From Dyella psychrodurans (GTDB lineage Bacteria > Pseudomonadota > Gammaproteobacteria > Xanthomonadales > Rhodanobacteraceae): a stretch of DNA of 64,000 nucleotides. The stretch covers positions 346,858 to 410,857 of the forward strand of contig NZ_QRBF01000003.1 of the NCBI RefSeq assembly GCF_003363265.1, given 5' to 3'. Positions 53,791-63,187 of the stretch are shown here, in pieces. A model generated the notes under the pieces. It was given only the letters and a program-made list of their open reading frames with translations. It was not told the DNA's origin and made no database searches. Positions within the stretch are counted from its first letter, which is position 1. Every line of letters begins with the position of its first letter. Position numbers and translations under genes: made by a program.

Positions 53791-54765
53791 ATGCTCAAGG
53801 AAGCTTTTGGTGAATGCTTCGGGCAGTTGTCCCGGGTCCGCAACCCGCCCACGCTGGTGAGTTGCGCCATGGGCGCGCAAGTGAGCACGGTCACCGAGAT
53901 TCAGAACGAAGATGCGCCCTTTGGACTCTTCCAGCCGATCACTCGGGAAGACGCCTATCTGGTGATTCTCCAGATGGCGCAGCTGCGCAGCTTCGACGTG
54001 CTGGTTGCCGGTCGCAGCGTCGGCCATGAATCCATGGAGGCAGGCGCGGTTCGCATTGTTTATCTTGCCGACGAGATTGTCGTTCGCGCCAGCGGACCTC
54101 TGCACCTGTTGATCTTTTACATACCGCGCCGGCTTCTGAAGGATATGGCCGATCGCCACGGAAACACCGGTTTCGACGTATTGCAGTGTCCTTGGGGGCA
54201 GTCGTTCTCCGACCCGATCATCCACGGTCTCGGTCAATGCCTTCTTCCTGCCCTGCGCAATTTTTCCCGGCTGCAGCAACCTTTCGTCGACTACATTCTG
54301 ATGAGCTTGAGAAGCCACTTGATCGGACGCTTCAGCGGCGCCGCAGTCCCTGCAAGCGTATCCATTCGCGGATTGACAACCTGGCAGGAACGCCGCGCGA
54401 AGGATCTTATGGCGAGCCACGTGCAAGAGGGTGTGTCTGTTGCGCATCTGGCGCAGGCTTGCCACATCTCGCCCAGCGGTCTCGTGCGCGGATTCAAACG
54501 CAATACCGGATTGACGCCCTATCAGTGGTTTCTGTCCCTTCGCATCAACCTCGCCATGGATCTGATGGAAGACGATGCCCGATCGTTGGCGGACGTCGCG
54601 CTGCAAAGCGGCTTCGCCGATCAGAGCCACTTCTCGCGCGTGTTCAAGGAAAAAGTCGGCATAAGCCCGGGCGCATGGCGCAGCCGCAGCGCACGCCTGT
54701 TTGCGGCGGAAACTACTGACACTCCATCGGATCGAGAAGACCAAGCTGCGCCGCTTTCAACGTAG
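53791..54765 (+). CDS. AraC-family transcriptional regulator 2
   Basis: 324 residues from ATG 53791, with AGGAGG 8 nt upstream. It shares with the AraC gene at 42038 the DAYLV strand, a YIPRR helix and the C-terminal SGFADQSHFSRVFKEKVG helix-turn-helix. The first DNA-binding helix reads VSVAHLAQACHISPSGLVRG. Its last 53 bp overlap the convergent HD/LuxR gene. The two AraC paralogues probably sense related ligands. Confidence 0.9.
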   Translation: MLKEAFGECFGQLSRVRNPPTLVSCAMGAQVSTVTEIQNEDAPFGLFQPITREDAYLVILQMAQLRSFDVLVAGRSVGHESMEAGAVRIVYLADEIVVRASGPLHLLIFYIPRRLLKDMADRHGNTGFDVLQCPWGQSFSDPIIHGLGQCLLPALRNFSRLQQPFVDYILMSLRSHLIGRFSGAAVPASVSIRGLTTWQERRAKDLMASHVQEGVSVAHLAQACHISPSGLVRGFKRNTGLTPYQWFLSLRINLAMDLMEDDARSLADVALQSGFADQSHFSRVFKEKVGISPGAWRSRSARLFAAETTDTPSDREDQAAPLST

Positions 54766-56191
54766 CGGCCGCACGGGTCGTGCAACCGAGCTTTCTGAAG
54801 ACGCTTTCGACGTGGGTTCGAACGGTACTGGGACTGATGGACAGCTTCAGTGCGACGGCCTTGTTGCTGGCGCCCAGGCTGATGCAACGCAGAACCTCTT
54901 TTTCACGCTCCGTAAGAAGGCTGGCCGCTGTGGCCGCAACATGCGGCTGCAACGATGGCCGCTGCGCGCTCGGAGGAAACAGTGCGCCGACGGCGACGTC
55001 ATCCAAATGCCCCTTTCGCGACTCTTCGTACAGGAACTCCCGCACTTCGTCGGCGGGCAAGGCGACGCGCCAGGGTCGAGGCCGTGAAAGTGCTGCTTTT
55101 GCGATCGCCGCAGCCAATATTCGCGCCTCGAGCGGAATCTCGCCCGCGACCAATCCCCGGTAATAACCCGATCCGTCCGACCGTTCATACGCAAGGGACG
55201 CGAGCTCGACGTCGCCTTCAAGAGAGCGAAGCAGCCGGCCGGCCCGACCGGTCCAGTAAGGCACCAGGCGCACGCGCTCCCAAGCGGATTCGGATAGAGC
55301 GCGAGGCACATCCCAAATCATGTTTGGCACCGCCGCTCTGCCGATGCCGTGAATAAGCCCGGCGCGATACAGCCGATCCTGCGTGCGCTTATCCAATCCA
55401 AGCTGCTTGGCGGCGCTTCGTGCGAACGTCGCGGCAAGTCTGGAATGCCCCGTCATCCAGGGCATCTTGAGATCGATGACATCCGCCAGGATTTCCAGCG
55501 GAGCGGTTCGCTCGAATCCCGTTGCGCGGACGCCATCGACATCGTCCGTCATTTTCACGCGTTCCAGTTCCAGGAACCATGACGATGCGTGCACAATGGC
55601 CAACTGGACCATGTGGCGGGGATATTGAATATCGGCTCGCTTACGCACCAGCTCGCAGGCTCGATCGAGGCCGTACAGGCGGCTGGAAATTTCGAGATCG
55701 CTGGCGATGGATGCCAGATAGACGGAAGGCGGAACGGCGTTTCCCGAAAGACCCTCCGGCGCGCCGTATCCATCGAAGCTCTCGAAGAGATGCCGTAACG
55801 CAAACTGCACGGCCTCGCCTAGCCCCAGAAGCGCCGCGACATCTCCGGCAATTTCGCAGTGAATCCGGGACAGCGAGAAAAATGCCTTGCCGTGCGACTT
55901 GAAAGCGCTCTCGGCGGACTCGATGGCTAGAAGCGCTTTGCGCTCGGCAACGTCGTCGCCGAAGGCTTGCGTAAACTCGTGGGCGTTCGCCGTGCATCCC
56001 GACCATCGCAGCAAGGCGACGAGGAACGCCTCCGTGCGCAGGTCTTCACCCTCGTCCATCTCTCGTGCGAGCCGGCTGGCGATCCATGCCGTACGCCACG
56101 AATGATCGGTCGGTTGACCCATGGCCAGGTCGCCCACAAAGGCGATCGCTCGAATCGCATCGAGGAGAGGCACTTCGGAGAGGGTGCTCAT
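54713..56191 (-). CDS. HD-like domain regulator with LuxR end
   Basis: 492 residues. The front has two HD-type repeats: DHSWRTAWIASRLA (about 29) with DGYGAPEGL, and TGHSRLAATFA (about 247) with LIHGIGRAAVPN and ERSDGSGYYRGL. The HDIGK and GYP signatures of HD-GYP phosphodiesterases are altered to HGIGR and GYY, so c-di-GMP hydrolysis is unlikely, though binding is possible. A LuxR helix-turn-helix lies near 428-487 (LTEREKEVLRCISLGASNKA). Its end overlaps the convergent AraC gene by 53 bp, which is rare and may make the two transcripts interfere. Confidence 0.82.
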   Translation of the reverse strand: MSTLSEVPLLDAIRAIAFVGDLAMGQPTDHSWRTAWIASRLAREMDEGEDLRTEAFLVALLRWSGCTANAHEFTQAFGDDVAERKALLAIESAESAFKSHGKAFFSLSRIHCEIAGDVAALLGLGEAVQFALRHLFESFDGYGAPEGLSGNAVPPSVYLASIASDLEISSRLYGLDRACELVRKRADIQYPRHMVQLAIVHASSWFLELERVKMTDDVDGVRATGFERTAPLEILADVIDLKMPWMTGHSRLAATFARSAAKQLGLDKRTQDRLYRAGLIHGIGRAAVPNMIWDVPRALSESAWERVRLVPYWTGRAGRLLRSLEGDVELASLAYERSDGSGYYRGLVAGEIPLEARILAAAIAKAALSRPRPWRVALPADEVREFLYEESRKGHLDDVAVGALFPPSAQRPSLQPHVAATAASLLTEREKEVLRCISLGASNKAVALKLSISPSTVRTHVESVFRKLGCTTRAAATLKAAQLGLLDPMECQ

Positions 56192-56659
56192 TCAGAAGTT
56201 TATATACCCGCGGCATGGAACTGAAAAGTCTATGGGGACTTCATCGGATGCAGACATCGGATATTTGACCGATGCCCGACGAGCGCATCGACCCGCAAGC
56301 TAGCTCTCGAACAGCAGATCTCGCGAGGCGCGCGCTTTGGCAACGCGCCTCGTTGCGCCACACCCGCGTCACGCAGCCCGATGCCTTTGCAGGCACAGCA
56401 TCGAGGCGCTCCGGGCCGGAGCGGCGGGATCGCGCTTGCCCGAATTCAACAAACGGTCTGCCTCTATCAGGCAAGAAATGCGCATCGCCCGGGAGAAAAC
56501 TTTGTGCCATGGGAGTTCGACTGATCGCCTCGAGATCAGGCAATGCGCAGGACAGAGGACGTTTGCATGGAGTCACTGGCACCTCCATGGGCCACATGCG
56601 GCCAGCGCAACAGCGCCGTTGGACGCATGTACCTTCACCGCGCTGTAGGAGCTTCACGT
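56192..56659. other. Intergenic region, promoter of the hydrolase gene
   Basis: 468 bp between divergent genes. It holds promoters for the HD/LuxR gene and the alpha/beta hydrolase. TATACCCGC near 56211-56219 has no GGG partner. No small gene or RNA was recognised. Confidence 0.5.
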
Positions 56660-57433
56660 ATGAATCTAAGTAAATTTCTGATCGCCGGCATGGTGGGCGG
56701 CGCGATGTTGGCGAATGGTGGGGCTCACGCCGTCGATGCTCGTCCTTCGGTCGTACTGGTCCACGGCGGATTCGTCGACGGCTCGGGCTGGCAAAGCGTC
56801 TACGACATCCTCAAGCACGATGGCTACCAGGTGAGCATCGTGCAGAACCCGACCAGCTCGCTGGCGGACGACGTGGCGTTTACCAAGCGCGTGCTCGCAA
56901 CGCAGGCCGGTCCGGTCGTGCTGGTGGGTCACTCCTACGGCGGTGCCGTCATCACGGAAGCCGGTAACGCCGACAACGTAAAGGCGCTCGTCTACATCAC
57001 GGCATTCGCCCCCGATGCCGGGGAGTCGGTGCAAGCCTTGATCAAGAACTCGCCGCCGGGTGCTCCGGTGCCGCCGATCCTCCCTCCCCAGGATGGATGG
57101 TTGATGCTGGATAACGCCAAGTTCGCGGCGTCGTTCGCCGGCGACCTGCCGCCGAAGAAGGCGCAATTCATGGCGGACTCCCAAGTGCCGTGGAACGTGG
57201 CCGCCCTCGGCGGCACGATCAGCACGCCGGCGTGGAAATCCAAGCCGACGTTCTATCTCGTCGTCGACGGCGACCACATGATTCCGGTGGAAGCGCAACG
57301 GGCCATGGCGAAGCGCGCGAATGCGACGGTGATGAACACCAAGGGCAGCCACGCGATCTACGTGTCGAATCCGAAGGTTGTCGCGTCGCTGATCGAACAA
57401 GCCGCGAAGAGCGTGGAGAAGGCTTCGAAGTAA
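56660..57433 (+). CDS. Exported alpha/beta hydrolase
   Basis: 257 residues from ATG 56660, with TAGGAG about 8 nt upstream. A signal peptide (FLIAGMVGGAMLANGGAHA) is followed by the oxyanion HGGFVDGSGW (about 36) and the nucleophile elbow GHSYGGA near 95. DGDHMIP and GSHAIY carry the likely acid and histidine of the triad. Close relatives are annotated as esterases or salicylate-esterase-like proteins. The location should be periplasmic. A terminator follows at 57451-57476. Confidence 0.88.
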   Translation: MNLSKFLIAGMVGGAMLANGGAHAVDARPSVVLVHGGFVDGSGWQSVYDILKHDGYQVSIVQNPTSSLADDVAFTKRVLATQAGPVVLVGHSYGGAVITEAGNADNVKALVYITAFAPDAGESVQALIKNSPPGAPVPPILPPQDGWLMLDNAKFAASFAGDLPPKKAQFMADSQVPWNVAALGGTISTPAWKSKPTFYLVVDGDHMIPVEAQRAMAKRANATVMNTKGSHAIYVSNPKVVASLIEQAAKSVEKASK

Positions 57434-57450
57434 TTGTCGCTGTTGACACG

Positions 57451-57476
57451 GAAGGCCGCGCAAGGGGCCTTCTCTT
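57451..57476 (+). terminator. Rho-independent terminator of the hydrolase gene
   Basis: GAAGGCC (57451-57457) and GGCCTTC (57466-57472) pair with an 8-nt loop, followed by TCTTT. It lies about 18 bp after the hydrolase stop and 29 bp before the end of the convergent cueR gene. Confidence 0.75.
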
Positions 57477-57504
57477 TAGCCGCATGCTCGCAGCGTGGCA
57501 CGGA

Positions 57505-57963
57505 TTACTTGGCTTTCGGTGTATCGCCGGCAAGGTCGTCGAGGATGGGGCACTCGGGAAATTCGTCGCCGTGGCAATGGGCGGCCAGATCGACGAGTGT
57601 GGAGCGCATCGCCTGCATCTCGCGGATTTTTTGCTCGAGTTCGCGCGCATGCTGAAGGGCAAGCTGCTTCACATCGCTGCTTGCGCGATGCCGGTCGTCC
57701 CACAGATTCAGCAGTTGCTCGATTTCCTTGATCGAAAAACCCAGCGTGCGGGCTCGCTTGATGAAGCGCAGCCGATGCAGGTCGTTGTCGTTGTAAAGGC
57801 GATAGCCCGCGAACGTGCGATCGGCCGCGTGCATCAAGCCGATCGATTCGTAGTGGCGAATCATTTTTGGCGTGACGCCCGTCGCTTCGGCGGTCTCGCC
57901 GATGGCACGAAGCCCCTGTGCAATCGCCTGCGCGTATTCGGGTCGAGGATGGTTGCGAGGCAT
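57505..57963 (-). CDS. cueR: Copper-responsive MerR-family regulator CueR
   Basis: 152 residues. The N-terminal helix-turn-helix is followed by the MerR core (MIRHYESIGLMHAADRTFAG) and dimer helix. The C-terminal CHGDEFPEC gives two cysteines eight positions apart, the Cu(I) loop of CueR, and not the Zn or Hg pattern. It is the last gene of the copA operon, 10 bp after copA. It should activate copA and copZ at two operators (60445-60466 and 60736-60758). Confidence 0.92.
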   Translation of the reverse strand: MPRNHPRPEYAQAIAQGLRAIGETAEATGVTPKMIRHYESIGLMHAADRTFAGYRLYNDNDLHRLRFIKRARTLGFSIKEIEQLLNLWDDRHRASSDVKQLALQHARELEQKIREMQAMRSTLVDLAAHCHGDEFPECPILDDLAGDTPKAK

Positions 57964-57973
57964 GCGTACTCCT

Positions 57974-60409
57974 TCAATCCGCCAACGATGCGGGATGCCA
58001 GCGGCGCAGCAACAAGGTATTGCTCACCACGCTCACGCTCGATAAAGCCATCGCGGCGCCCGCGATCATCGGATTGAGCAGACCGAGGGCTGCCAAGGGG
58101 ATGCCCACCGAATTGTATACAAACGCCCAAAAGAGATTCTGGCGAATCTTGCGCGTGGTGCGCCGCGAGATATCGATGGCGTCGGCGACGAGGTTGGGGT
58201 CGCTGCGCATCAGCGTCACGCCTGCCGTCTCCATCGCCACGTCGGTTCCCGATCCCATCGCAAAACCCACGGCGGCGGCAGCAAGCGCAGGCGCATCGTT
58301 GATGCCGTCGCCCACCATGGCGACGCGAGCGCCGTCGCGCGACAACGTCTCGATGGCAGCCGCTTTTTGTTCGGGCAGGGTATCGGCTATGACGGTGTCG
58401 ATGCCGATGTCGCGGGCGATGGCCTCCGCGGCCTGGCGACGGTCACCGGAGATCATCACCGTGCGCAAGCCCAATGCGTGCAATCGCGCGACGGCCGTGC
58501 GCGCTGTCGTGCGGGATCGATCGCGGAACACCAGCACGCCACGAACCGCGATACCGTTCGGCGTGCGTTCGGCCAGCCATGACGTCGTTTGTGCTTCCGC
58601 GTCGAGTCGTTGCGCAAGCGCATCCAGCTGGCGGCGATCCGCACCGAGTTCGAGCATCCAGCGCTCGCTGCCCAGGAAGAGTTCGCGCGCATCCACATGA
58701 CCCCGCACACCGCGTCCCGCCACGGCCGCGACATCGGTCGGCGCCACGACGGTGCGTTGCGCTTCCTTCGCCACTTTCAAAACGGCGGCGGCCAGCGGAT
58801 GTTCGCTGCCGGTCTGCAGGCTCGCTGCATCATCCAGCAAGGTGGCGTCATTCGCGTCAGCGGCGTAATGGCGAACCAACTGCGGGCGTCCTTCGGTCAA
58901 TGTTCCTGTCTTGTCGAACGCAACCGTGGTGACGGTACGCGCTATCTCCAGCACTTCGGCATCCTTGATCAGGATGCCCGCCCGCGCAGCCACACCCGTG
59001 CCGGCCATGATCGCCGTGGGCGTCGCCAGGCCAAGCGCGCACGGGCAAGCGATGACCAGGACGGCGACGGTGTTGAGGATCGCCCGGCTCCAGTCGCCGG
59101 TGCTGAAACCCCATGCCACCAGCGTCAACAGCGCAAGGCCAACCACCACCGGCACGAAAACTTGACTGACACGATCGACGATACGTTGAATCGGCGCTTT
59201 CTTGGCCTGCGCATCCTCGACCGCGCGAATGATCTGCGCGAGACGGCTCTGCGCACCCACGGCAGTCGTGCGCAACACCAACCGGCCTTCGCCGTTGATG
59301 GCGCCACCGATCGCGGCATCGCCGGGCTGCTTGTCCACCGGCATGCTTTCTCCGGTGATGAGGGATTCATCCACCTGCGACGTCCCTTCCAGCACCGCGC
59401 CATCCACGGGAGTGCGCTCGCCCGGCAGGATGACCACGATGTCGCCGACCACGATCCGCGACAAGGGAACCCACGTTTCCTCGCCGTCTTTGCGCCGGCG
59501 TGCGCGCTCCGGTCGCAATGCCTGCAAAGCACGGATGGCTTCCGTGGTCTGGCGCTTGGCGCGTGCCTCCAGCCATTTGCCCAGCAGGATCAGCGTGATC
59601 AATACCGCCGATGATTCGAAGTAAAGCGGCGCGTGACCGTGATCGAACCCGTTGGCGAGGAGCAGGTAGACGCTCAAACCGTAGCCGGCCGTTGTGCCCA
59701 GCGCCACCAGGAGATCCATGTTGCCGGTACGCGCTCGCACAGCTTGGTAAGCGGCTTTGTAGAATCGCGCACCCAGCCAGAACTGCACCGGCGTGGCCAA
59801 CAGCCATTCCAGCCATCCCGGCAAGGCGATATGCATGCCCAAAGGCATCGCCAGCATCGGCGCGATCAAGGGAAGCGATAGCGCCACACTCCAGAGGAGA
59901 TGACGCCGTTCCTTCGCGCTGCCGGAAGAAACCGCACCTTGCTGCGCGGATGTGGCATCGGCATCGACCCTGCTTGCGTGGTAGCCGGCCTTGACCACGG
60001 CGTTCATCAAGGTCGCCACGTCGGTACCCGCCAACATCGCGACGCTGGCCTGTTCCGTCGCGAGATTGACGCTGACGTCGGCCACCTCCGGAACGGCATT
60101 CAACGCCCGTTCCACGCGACCGACGCACGACGCGCACGTCATGCCCTCGATGCGCAGCGTGACGGCATCGGAGGCCACCTGGTAACCGGCGGCGGCGACC
60201 GCGGCGCGCAGTGCGGGCAATGCGTCGGCGCGAGCGGTCTCCACCGCCGCCTGTTCGGTCGCCAGATTCACCGTGGCCTGAATCGTCCCCTCCACTGCTT
60301 TCAACGCACGCTCGACGCGCCCGACACACGAGGCGCAGCTCATGCCCTGGATGCCGAAGTGGAACGTCGATGTCTGTGAGGAAGGCAGTGCAGCCGCGTG
60401 CGAATTCAT
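57974..60409 (-). CDS. copA: Copper-exporting P1B-type ATPase CopA
   Basis: 811 residues from ATG 60409. Two N-terminal heavy-metal domains carry MSCASC and MTCASC. Eight membrane helices are inferred, with CPC in [10 protein letters not shown] (about 450), the phosphorylation DKTGT (about 498), and [10 protein letters not shown] in the ATP domain. It pumps Cu(I) from the cytoplasm. It sits between copZ and cueR, with a CueR operator 36 bp before the start. Confidence 0.95.
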   Translation of the reverse strand: MNSHAAALPSSQTSTFHFGIQGMSCASCVGRVERALKAVEGTIQATVNLATEQAAVETARADALPALRAAVAAAGYQVASDAVTLRIEGMTCASCVGRVERALNAVPEVADVSVNLATEQASVAMLAGTDVATLMNAVVKAGYHASRVDADATSAQQGAVSSGSAKERRHLLWSVALSLPLIAPMLAMPLGMHIALPGWLEWLLATPVQFWLGARFYKAAYQAVRARTGNMDLLVALGTTAGYGLSVYLLLANGFDHGHAPLYFESSAVLITLILLGKWLEARAKRQTTEAIRALQALRPERARRRKDGEETWVPLSRIVVGDIVVILPGERTPVDGAVLEGTSQVDESLITGESMPVDKQPGDAAIGGAINGEGRLVLRTTAVGAQSRLAQIIRAVEDAQAKKAPIQRIVDRVSQVFVPVVVGLALLTLVAWGFSTGDWSRAILNTVAVLVIACPCALGLATPTAIMAGTGVAARAGILIKDAEVLEIARTVTTVAFDKTGTLTEGRPQLVRHYAADANDATLLDDAASLQTGSEHPLAAAVLKVAKEAQRTVVAPTDVAAVAGRGVRGHVDARELFLGSERWMLELGADRRQLDALAQRLDAEAQTTSWLAERTPNGIAVRGVLVFRDRSRTTARTAVARLHALGLRTVMISGDRRQAAEAIARDIGIDTVIADTLPEQKAAAIETLSRDGARVAMVGDGINDAPALAAAAVGFAMGSGTDVAMETAGVTLMRSDPNLVADAIDISRRTTRKIRQNLFWAFVYNSVGIPLAALGLLNPMIAGAAMALSSVSVVSNTLLLRRWHPASLAD

Positions 60410-60444
60410 CTGAAGCAACTCTGGGAAGACAGGTTATAGCGTGA

Positions 60445-60466
60445 GGCCTTCCATGATGGGAAGGTC
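60445..60466 (-). promoter_or_regulatory. CueR operator of copA
   Basis: Leftward TTGACC followed by TTCCCATCATGGAAGG, an inverted pair CCTTCC/GGAAGG around a 5-bp centre, as CueR sites have. CACGCT follows at the place where a -10 would stand after a 19-bp spacer. It is about 36 bp before the copA start. Confidence 0.8.
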
Positions 60467-60492
60467 AAGCATCAGTGTTCGCTGCATGCGGC

Positions 60493-60690
60493 CTAGAGCT
60501 GCTCGGTGGCGGGATAGCCTTCGGCTGCCATGGCGGTCACGGCATCGGCCGGGGAAAAATCGCCGTGCGCCTCGACCGTGCCTTGACTCAAATCAACAGA
60601 AACTCGGGCGTGAGGGTCAAGACGCTGTAATGCGCCAGTGATGGCGCGTACGCAGTGGCCACAGGTCATCTTTTCAACCGCAAATTGCAT
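60493..60690 (-). CDS. copZ: Copper chaperone CopZ (heavy-metal-associated domain)
   Basis: 65 residues with a single HMA domain. MTCGHC at residues 8-13 binds Cu(I), and the fold fits an ATX1-type chaperone. It lies upstream of copA on the same strand with its own CueR operator. It should pass copper to CopA or to CueR. Its GHC variant of the CxxC motif is usual for CopZ. Confidence 0.9.
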   Translation of the reverse strand: MQFAVEKMTCGHCVRAITGALQRLDPHARVSVDLSQGTVEAHGDFSPADAVTAMAAEGYPATEQL

Positions 60691-60735
60691 GGCGAACTCT
60701 CTGAAATCCGGCGTGTGCCGTGTTTGCCAAGCGTG

Positions 60736-60758
60736 CGCCTTGCCATGATGGGAAGGTC
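60736..60758 (-). promoter_or_regulatory. CueR operator of copZ
   Basis: Leftward TTGACC, then TTCCCATCATGGCAAGG, a near-symmetric pair around CATGATGG. The first 16 bp match the copA operator. It is 46-68 bp before the copZ start. CACGCT follows at the same distance as at copA. Confidence 0.8.
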
Positions 60759-60773
60759 AACCCCGGCCATCGG

Positions 60774-60808
60774 GAGTGGCGCGAAAGACATAAGCTTTCG
60801 CGCCACTC
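60774..60808 (-). terminator. Strong hairpin after the lipoprotein gene
   Basis: GAGTGGCGCGAAAG (60774-60787) pairs perfectly with CTTTCGCGCCACTC (60795-60808), loop 7 nt. It is 17 bp after the lipoprotein stop and just before the copZ operator, so it may insulate the copper operon. No T-tract is present. Confidence 0.65.
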
Positions 60809-60824
60809 TCGACGCTCATGCACC

Positions 60825-61385
60825 TCAATACTCCTCATCGGGCGTTTGAGCAGGGCTTATGGTCAGGCCGAACAGCAAGCGGGACTTCACCGAGTTCAGC
60901 GTCGAGGCAATCTGCACGGAGGACAAATCGTCGGCCTTGACCTCGCGCCGCGACCTCACGACAAGACGCGGCCCATCGCACAGCGCCGATGCCACCATCA
61001 CGTCGCCGCGATCGTTATCGGCGGTCTTCAGGACGGGAGCCGCACTGCAATAGCTGGCGTTGGTGGGCATGCGATCGCCGCCGACGTACAGCACGACGCG
61101 CGGAAGCGACTCAAGGCCCAGGGCCTGCGGATTCTTGGCGGCGTACCGCGTCGCAGTCGTTCCCTGCGGAACGCGCGCCACCGTGTCGGCGTGTGTCGTG
61201 CCCGGAATCGTCCCGTGCACGTCGATGGGCATGTCGGCCATCTGCGGCGACCAGCGATCATACGAATCCGCCTCGTTGACCCAACGATTGTGCAGCGTGC
61301 CCTGGCAACCGGCGAGCAACAACACCGCCGGGACAGACAGAAGAAGACTGGCTTTTTTGACGATCGGGAAAGATGGGACCTTCAT
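60825..61385 (-). CDS. Predicted lipoprotein, function unknown
   Basis: 186 residues with a signal peptide (KASLLLSVPAVLLLAGC) ending in a clear lipobox LAGC. The mature part has no recognised domain. Two cysteines lie near residues 116 and 137. It has no operon partner on either side. Its start is supported by GGAG about 6-7 nt upstream. Confidence 0.75.
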   Translation of the reverse strand: MKVPSFPIVKKASLLLSVPAVLLLAGCQGTLHNRWVNEADSYDRWSPQMADMPIDVHGTIPGTTHADTVARVPQGTTATRYAAKNPQALGLESLPRVVLYVGGDRMPTNASYCSAAPVLKTADNDRGDVMVASALCDGPRLVVRSRREVKADDLSSVQIASTLNSVKSRLLFGLTISPAQTPDEEY

Positions 61386-61789
61386 GATTCAACTCCTTAT
61401 AAACAATGTGCTGCGTGTTTTGAAAGCGAATGCAAAGTTCGACGAATTCACGTCGTTTCCTTTGGCGCAAAACGATTATGTTGTGGGCGATGCATGATGA
61501 AAAATGCAATGTTTGTAGCGGTTGCATAGATTTCTGATATAGCTCGGCGCGCAGTCTTCCTGACGCTTAGCGATTGCGCCGATAAAGAAAGAAGGGTGTA
61601 CCGAGGCTCGCCGGAACGCTTCAGGCAACGAGGACGAGACCGCGCCTGCCAGCACTGCGTCGCGCATCTCTTGATTACGAGAAAAACCCAAATAGGAATG
61701 CCCAACGCGGTGCGGATTCAACCTGCATCGCGTCGGGCATCCGGCGTTTTGATGGGTTTGGGTTTGCTTCTTGCGAAACGACCGGCGAT
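61386..61789. other. Intergenic region, no gene seen
   Basis: 404 bp between the lipoprotein gene and acfC, both leftward. It must hold the lipoprotein promoter. The lower-GC part near 61390-61540 is a likely place. No small gene, operator or RNA was recognised. Confidence 0.5.
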
Positions 61790-62551
61790 TTAAGGCGCGG
61801 CGGTCGTTGTCCAGCCGTACTTTTCGAAGATCTTCTTGCCCGCATCGCTCGCCAGGAAGGCAACGAATGCCTGTGCCTGCGGATCCTTATCGCCACGCTT
61901 CGTGAGCACCACGCCGCTATCCCGATACACGCGATAGCGCGATTCGAGCGGTACCACTTGCGCCAGGCCGGGATGCGAGACGGACCATATCGGAAAGATG
62001 ATCCAGGCATCGATGGAAGGATCCGCCTTCCATGCCTTGACCGCTTCGGCGCTGTTGCGGGCGTAGACGGCAATGTGCGACCGGAAATTCGACAAGGTCG
62101 AGATGTCGCCGTCGCGTCCCGCAATGTCTTCCCACATGCCGACCTGCCCCGCGCCATTCACCACCATCACCTTGGTGGTTCCGTGCAAGAGATCGCGGAA
62201 ACCTCCGATGTGCCTGGGATTACCGGGCCTCACCAGAATGCCGGCAGGCCGCAGATACAAAGGACGAACGGTTTCGGGAAGCAGCTGATCGTTAAACGCA
62301 GTCAGGAAGTCGCTCATCATCGCTTCGGAGCCGCTGTACACAACGTCGCCATCGCGTTGCATGTCGCCGGCCCATTTGGGGGTTGGACCCGCGGTGACTT
62401 GCACGTCGATACCGTGCTGTTTACCGAATGCCGCCGCGGCCTCTTGCATGGCCGGGGCAGGACCGCCTGGTCCGTAGACGTGCAGCGTTTCGGCAGCGTG
62501 TGCCGACAGGGATGCCGCAAGCAGCGCCACGGCAGGAAGCAGAACTTTCAT
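61790..62551 (-). CDS. acfC: AcfC-like extracytoplasmic binding protein
   Basis: 253 residues from ATG 62551; GGAGG lies 12 nt upstream, so the GTG at 62557 is a possible start. A signal peptide (VLLPAVALLAASLSAHA) is followed by VYGPGGPAPAM, MWEDIAGRDGD and the end KIFEKYGW, which fit AcfC, a relative of sulfate/molybdate-binding proteins. No ABC permease is nearby. It follows the TlpA-like gene by 93 bp, so the sulfur theme of the neighbours may apply. Confidence 0.85.
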   Translation of the reverse strand: MKVLLPAVALLAASLSAHAAETLHVYGPGGPAPAMQEAAAAFGKQHGIDVQVTAGPTPKWAGDMQRDGDVVYSGSEAMMSDFLTAFNDQLLPETVRPLYLRPAGILVRPGNPRHIGGFRDLLHGTTKVMVVNGAGQVGMWEDIAGRDGDISTLSNFRSHIAVYARNSAEAVKAWKADPSIDAWIIFPIWSVSHPGLAQVVPLESRYRVYRDSGVVLTKRGDKDPQAQAFVAFLASDAGKKIFEKYGWTTTAAP

Positions 62552-62644
62552 GATCACGAAAAACCTCCGAAAAAAACGTTGAAACAATCGCGTGTCATTG
62601 CCGTCGCGTGATGAGCCCGATGGCTCTCTCGCCGCAGTGACACG

Positions 62645-63187
62645 TCATGGGTTTATTGACGATGACTTACCGGTTGCGCAAAGCCCGTATGCTTCAGCGA
62701 GCGAAGCCAACTCGCTTTCGTTCAAGGCACCTTCCTGGCGGAATACGATGTCTCCATCGTTGTCGACGAGCAGGGTTGTCGGCACGACGGCGATTCCGCC
62801 GAACGCCTCGTTCAATTGCCCCGACGCGTCCCATGCCTGTGGATAGGTGACATGCGACATGGCCGCTGCGGCGGCTACGCGGTTCGGATCGTCGTTCGAC
62901 AAGGCCACGCCTACGACGCTCAATCCTGAGGCGCCGTAACGCATATAGGCATTTTCGAGTGCGGGCATCTCAGCCAGGCATGCTTCACAGTCGGTCGACC
63001 AAAAGTTGATCAGCACGAAGCGCCCATTCCATGCCAACGGTGAAAGCGGCTTGCCGTCGAGTCCGGTGATCGCAAGCCGATGCCATGCCTGCACACGATG
63101 TGCATGGTGGAATGACAGGAAGGGCGCAGCGCAAGCCGCCATGATCAACACGATCATGGCGGCCGCGTTCCAGCGAAAGTGTTTCAT
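62645..63187 (-). CDS. TlpA-family thioredoxin-like protein
   Basis: 180 residues from ATG 63187, which overlaps the stop of the DoxDA gene by 4 bp. One N-terminal membrane anchor is followed by a thioredoxin-like domain with VLINFWSTDCEAC, active site CEAC, and cis-Pro in VVPTTLLVD. It should act as a disulfide reductase in the periplasm. The coupling suggests a shared task with the DoxDA protein. Confidence 0.87.
   Translation of the reverse strand: MKHFRWNAAAMIVLIMAACAAPFLSFHHAHRVQAWHRLAITGLDGKPLSPLAWNGRFVLINFWSTDCEACLAEMPALENAYMRYGASGLSVVGVALSNDDPNRVAAAAAMSHVTYPQAWDASGQLNEAFGGIAVVPTTLLVDNDGDIVFRQEGALNESELASLAEAYGLCATGKSSSINP

Noticed and set aside
52900-54744. 614-residue leftward frame over the kinase start and AraC gene
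   Set aside because: Crosses the sensor-kinase start in another frame and has no recognisable domain.
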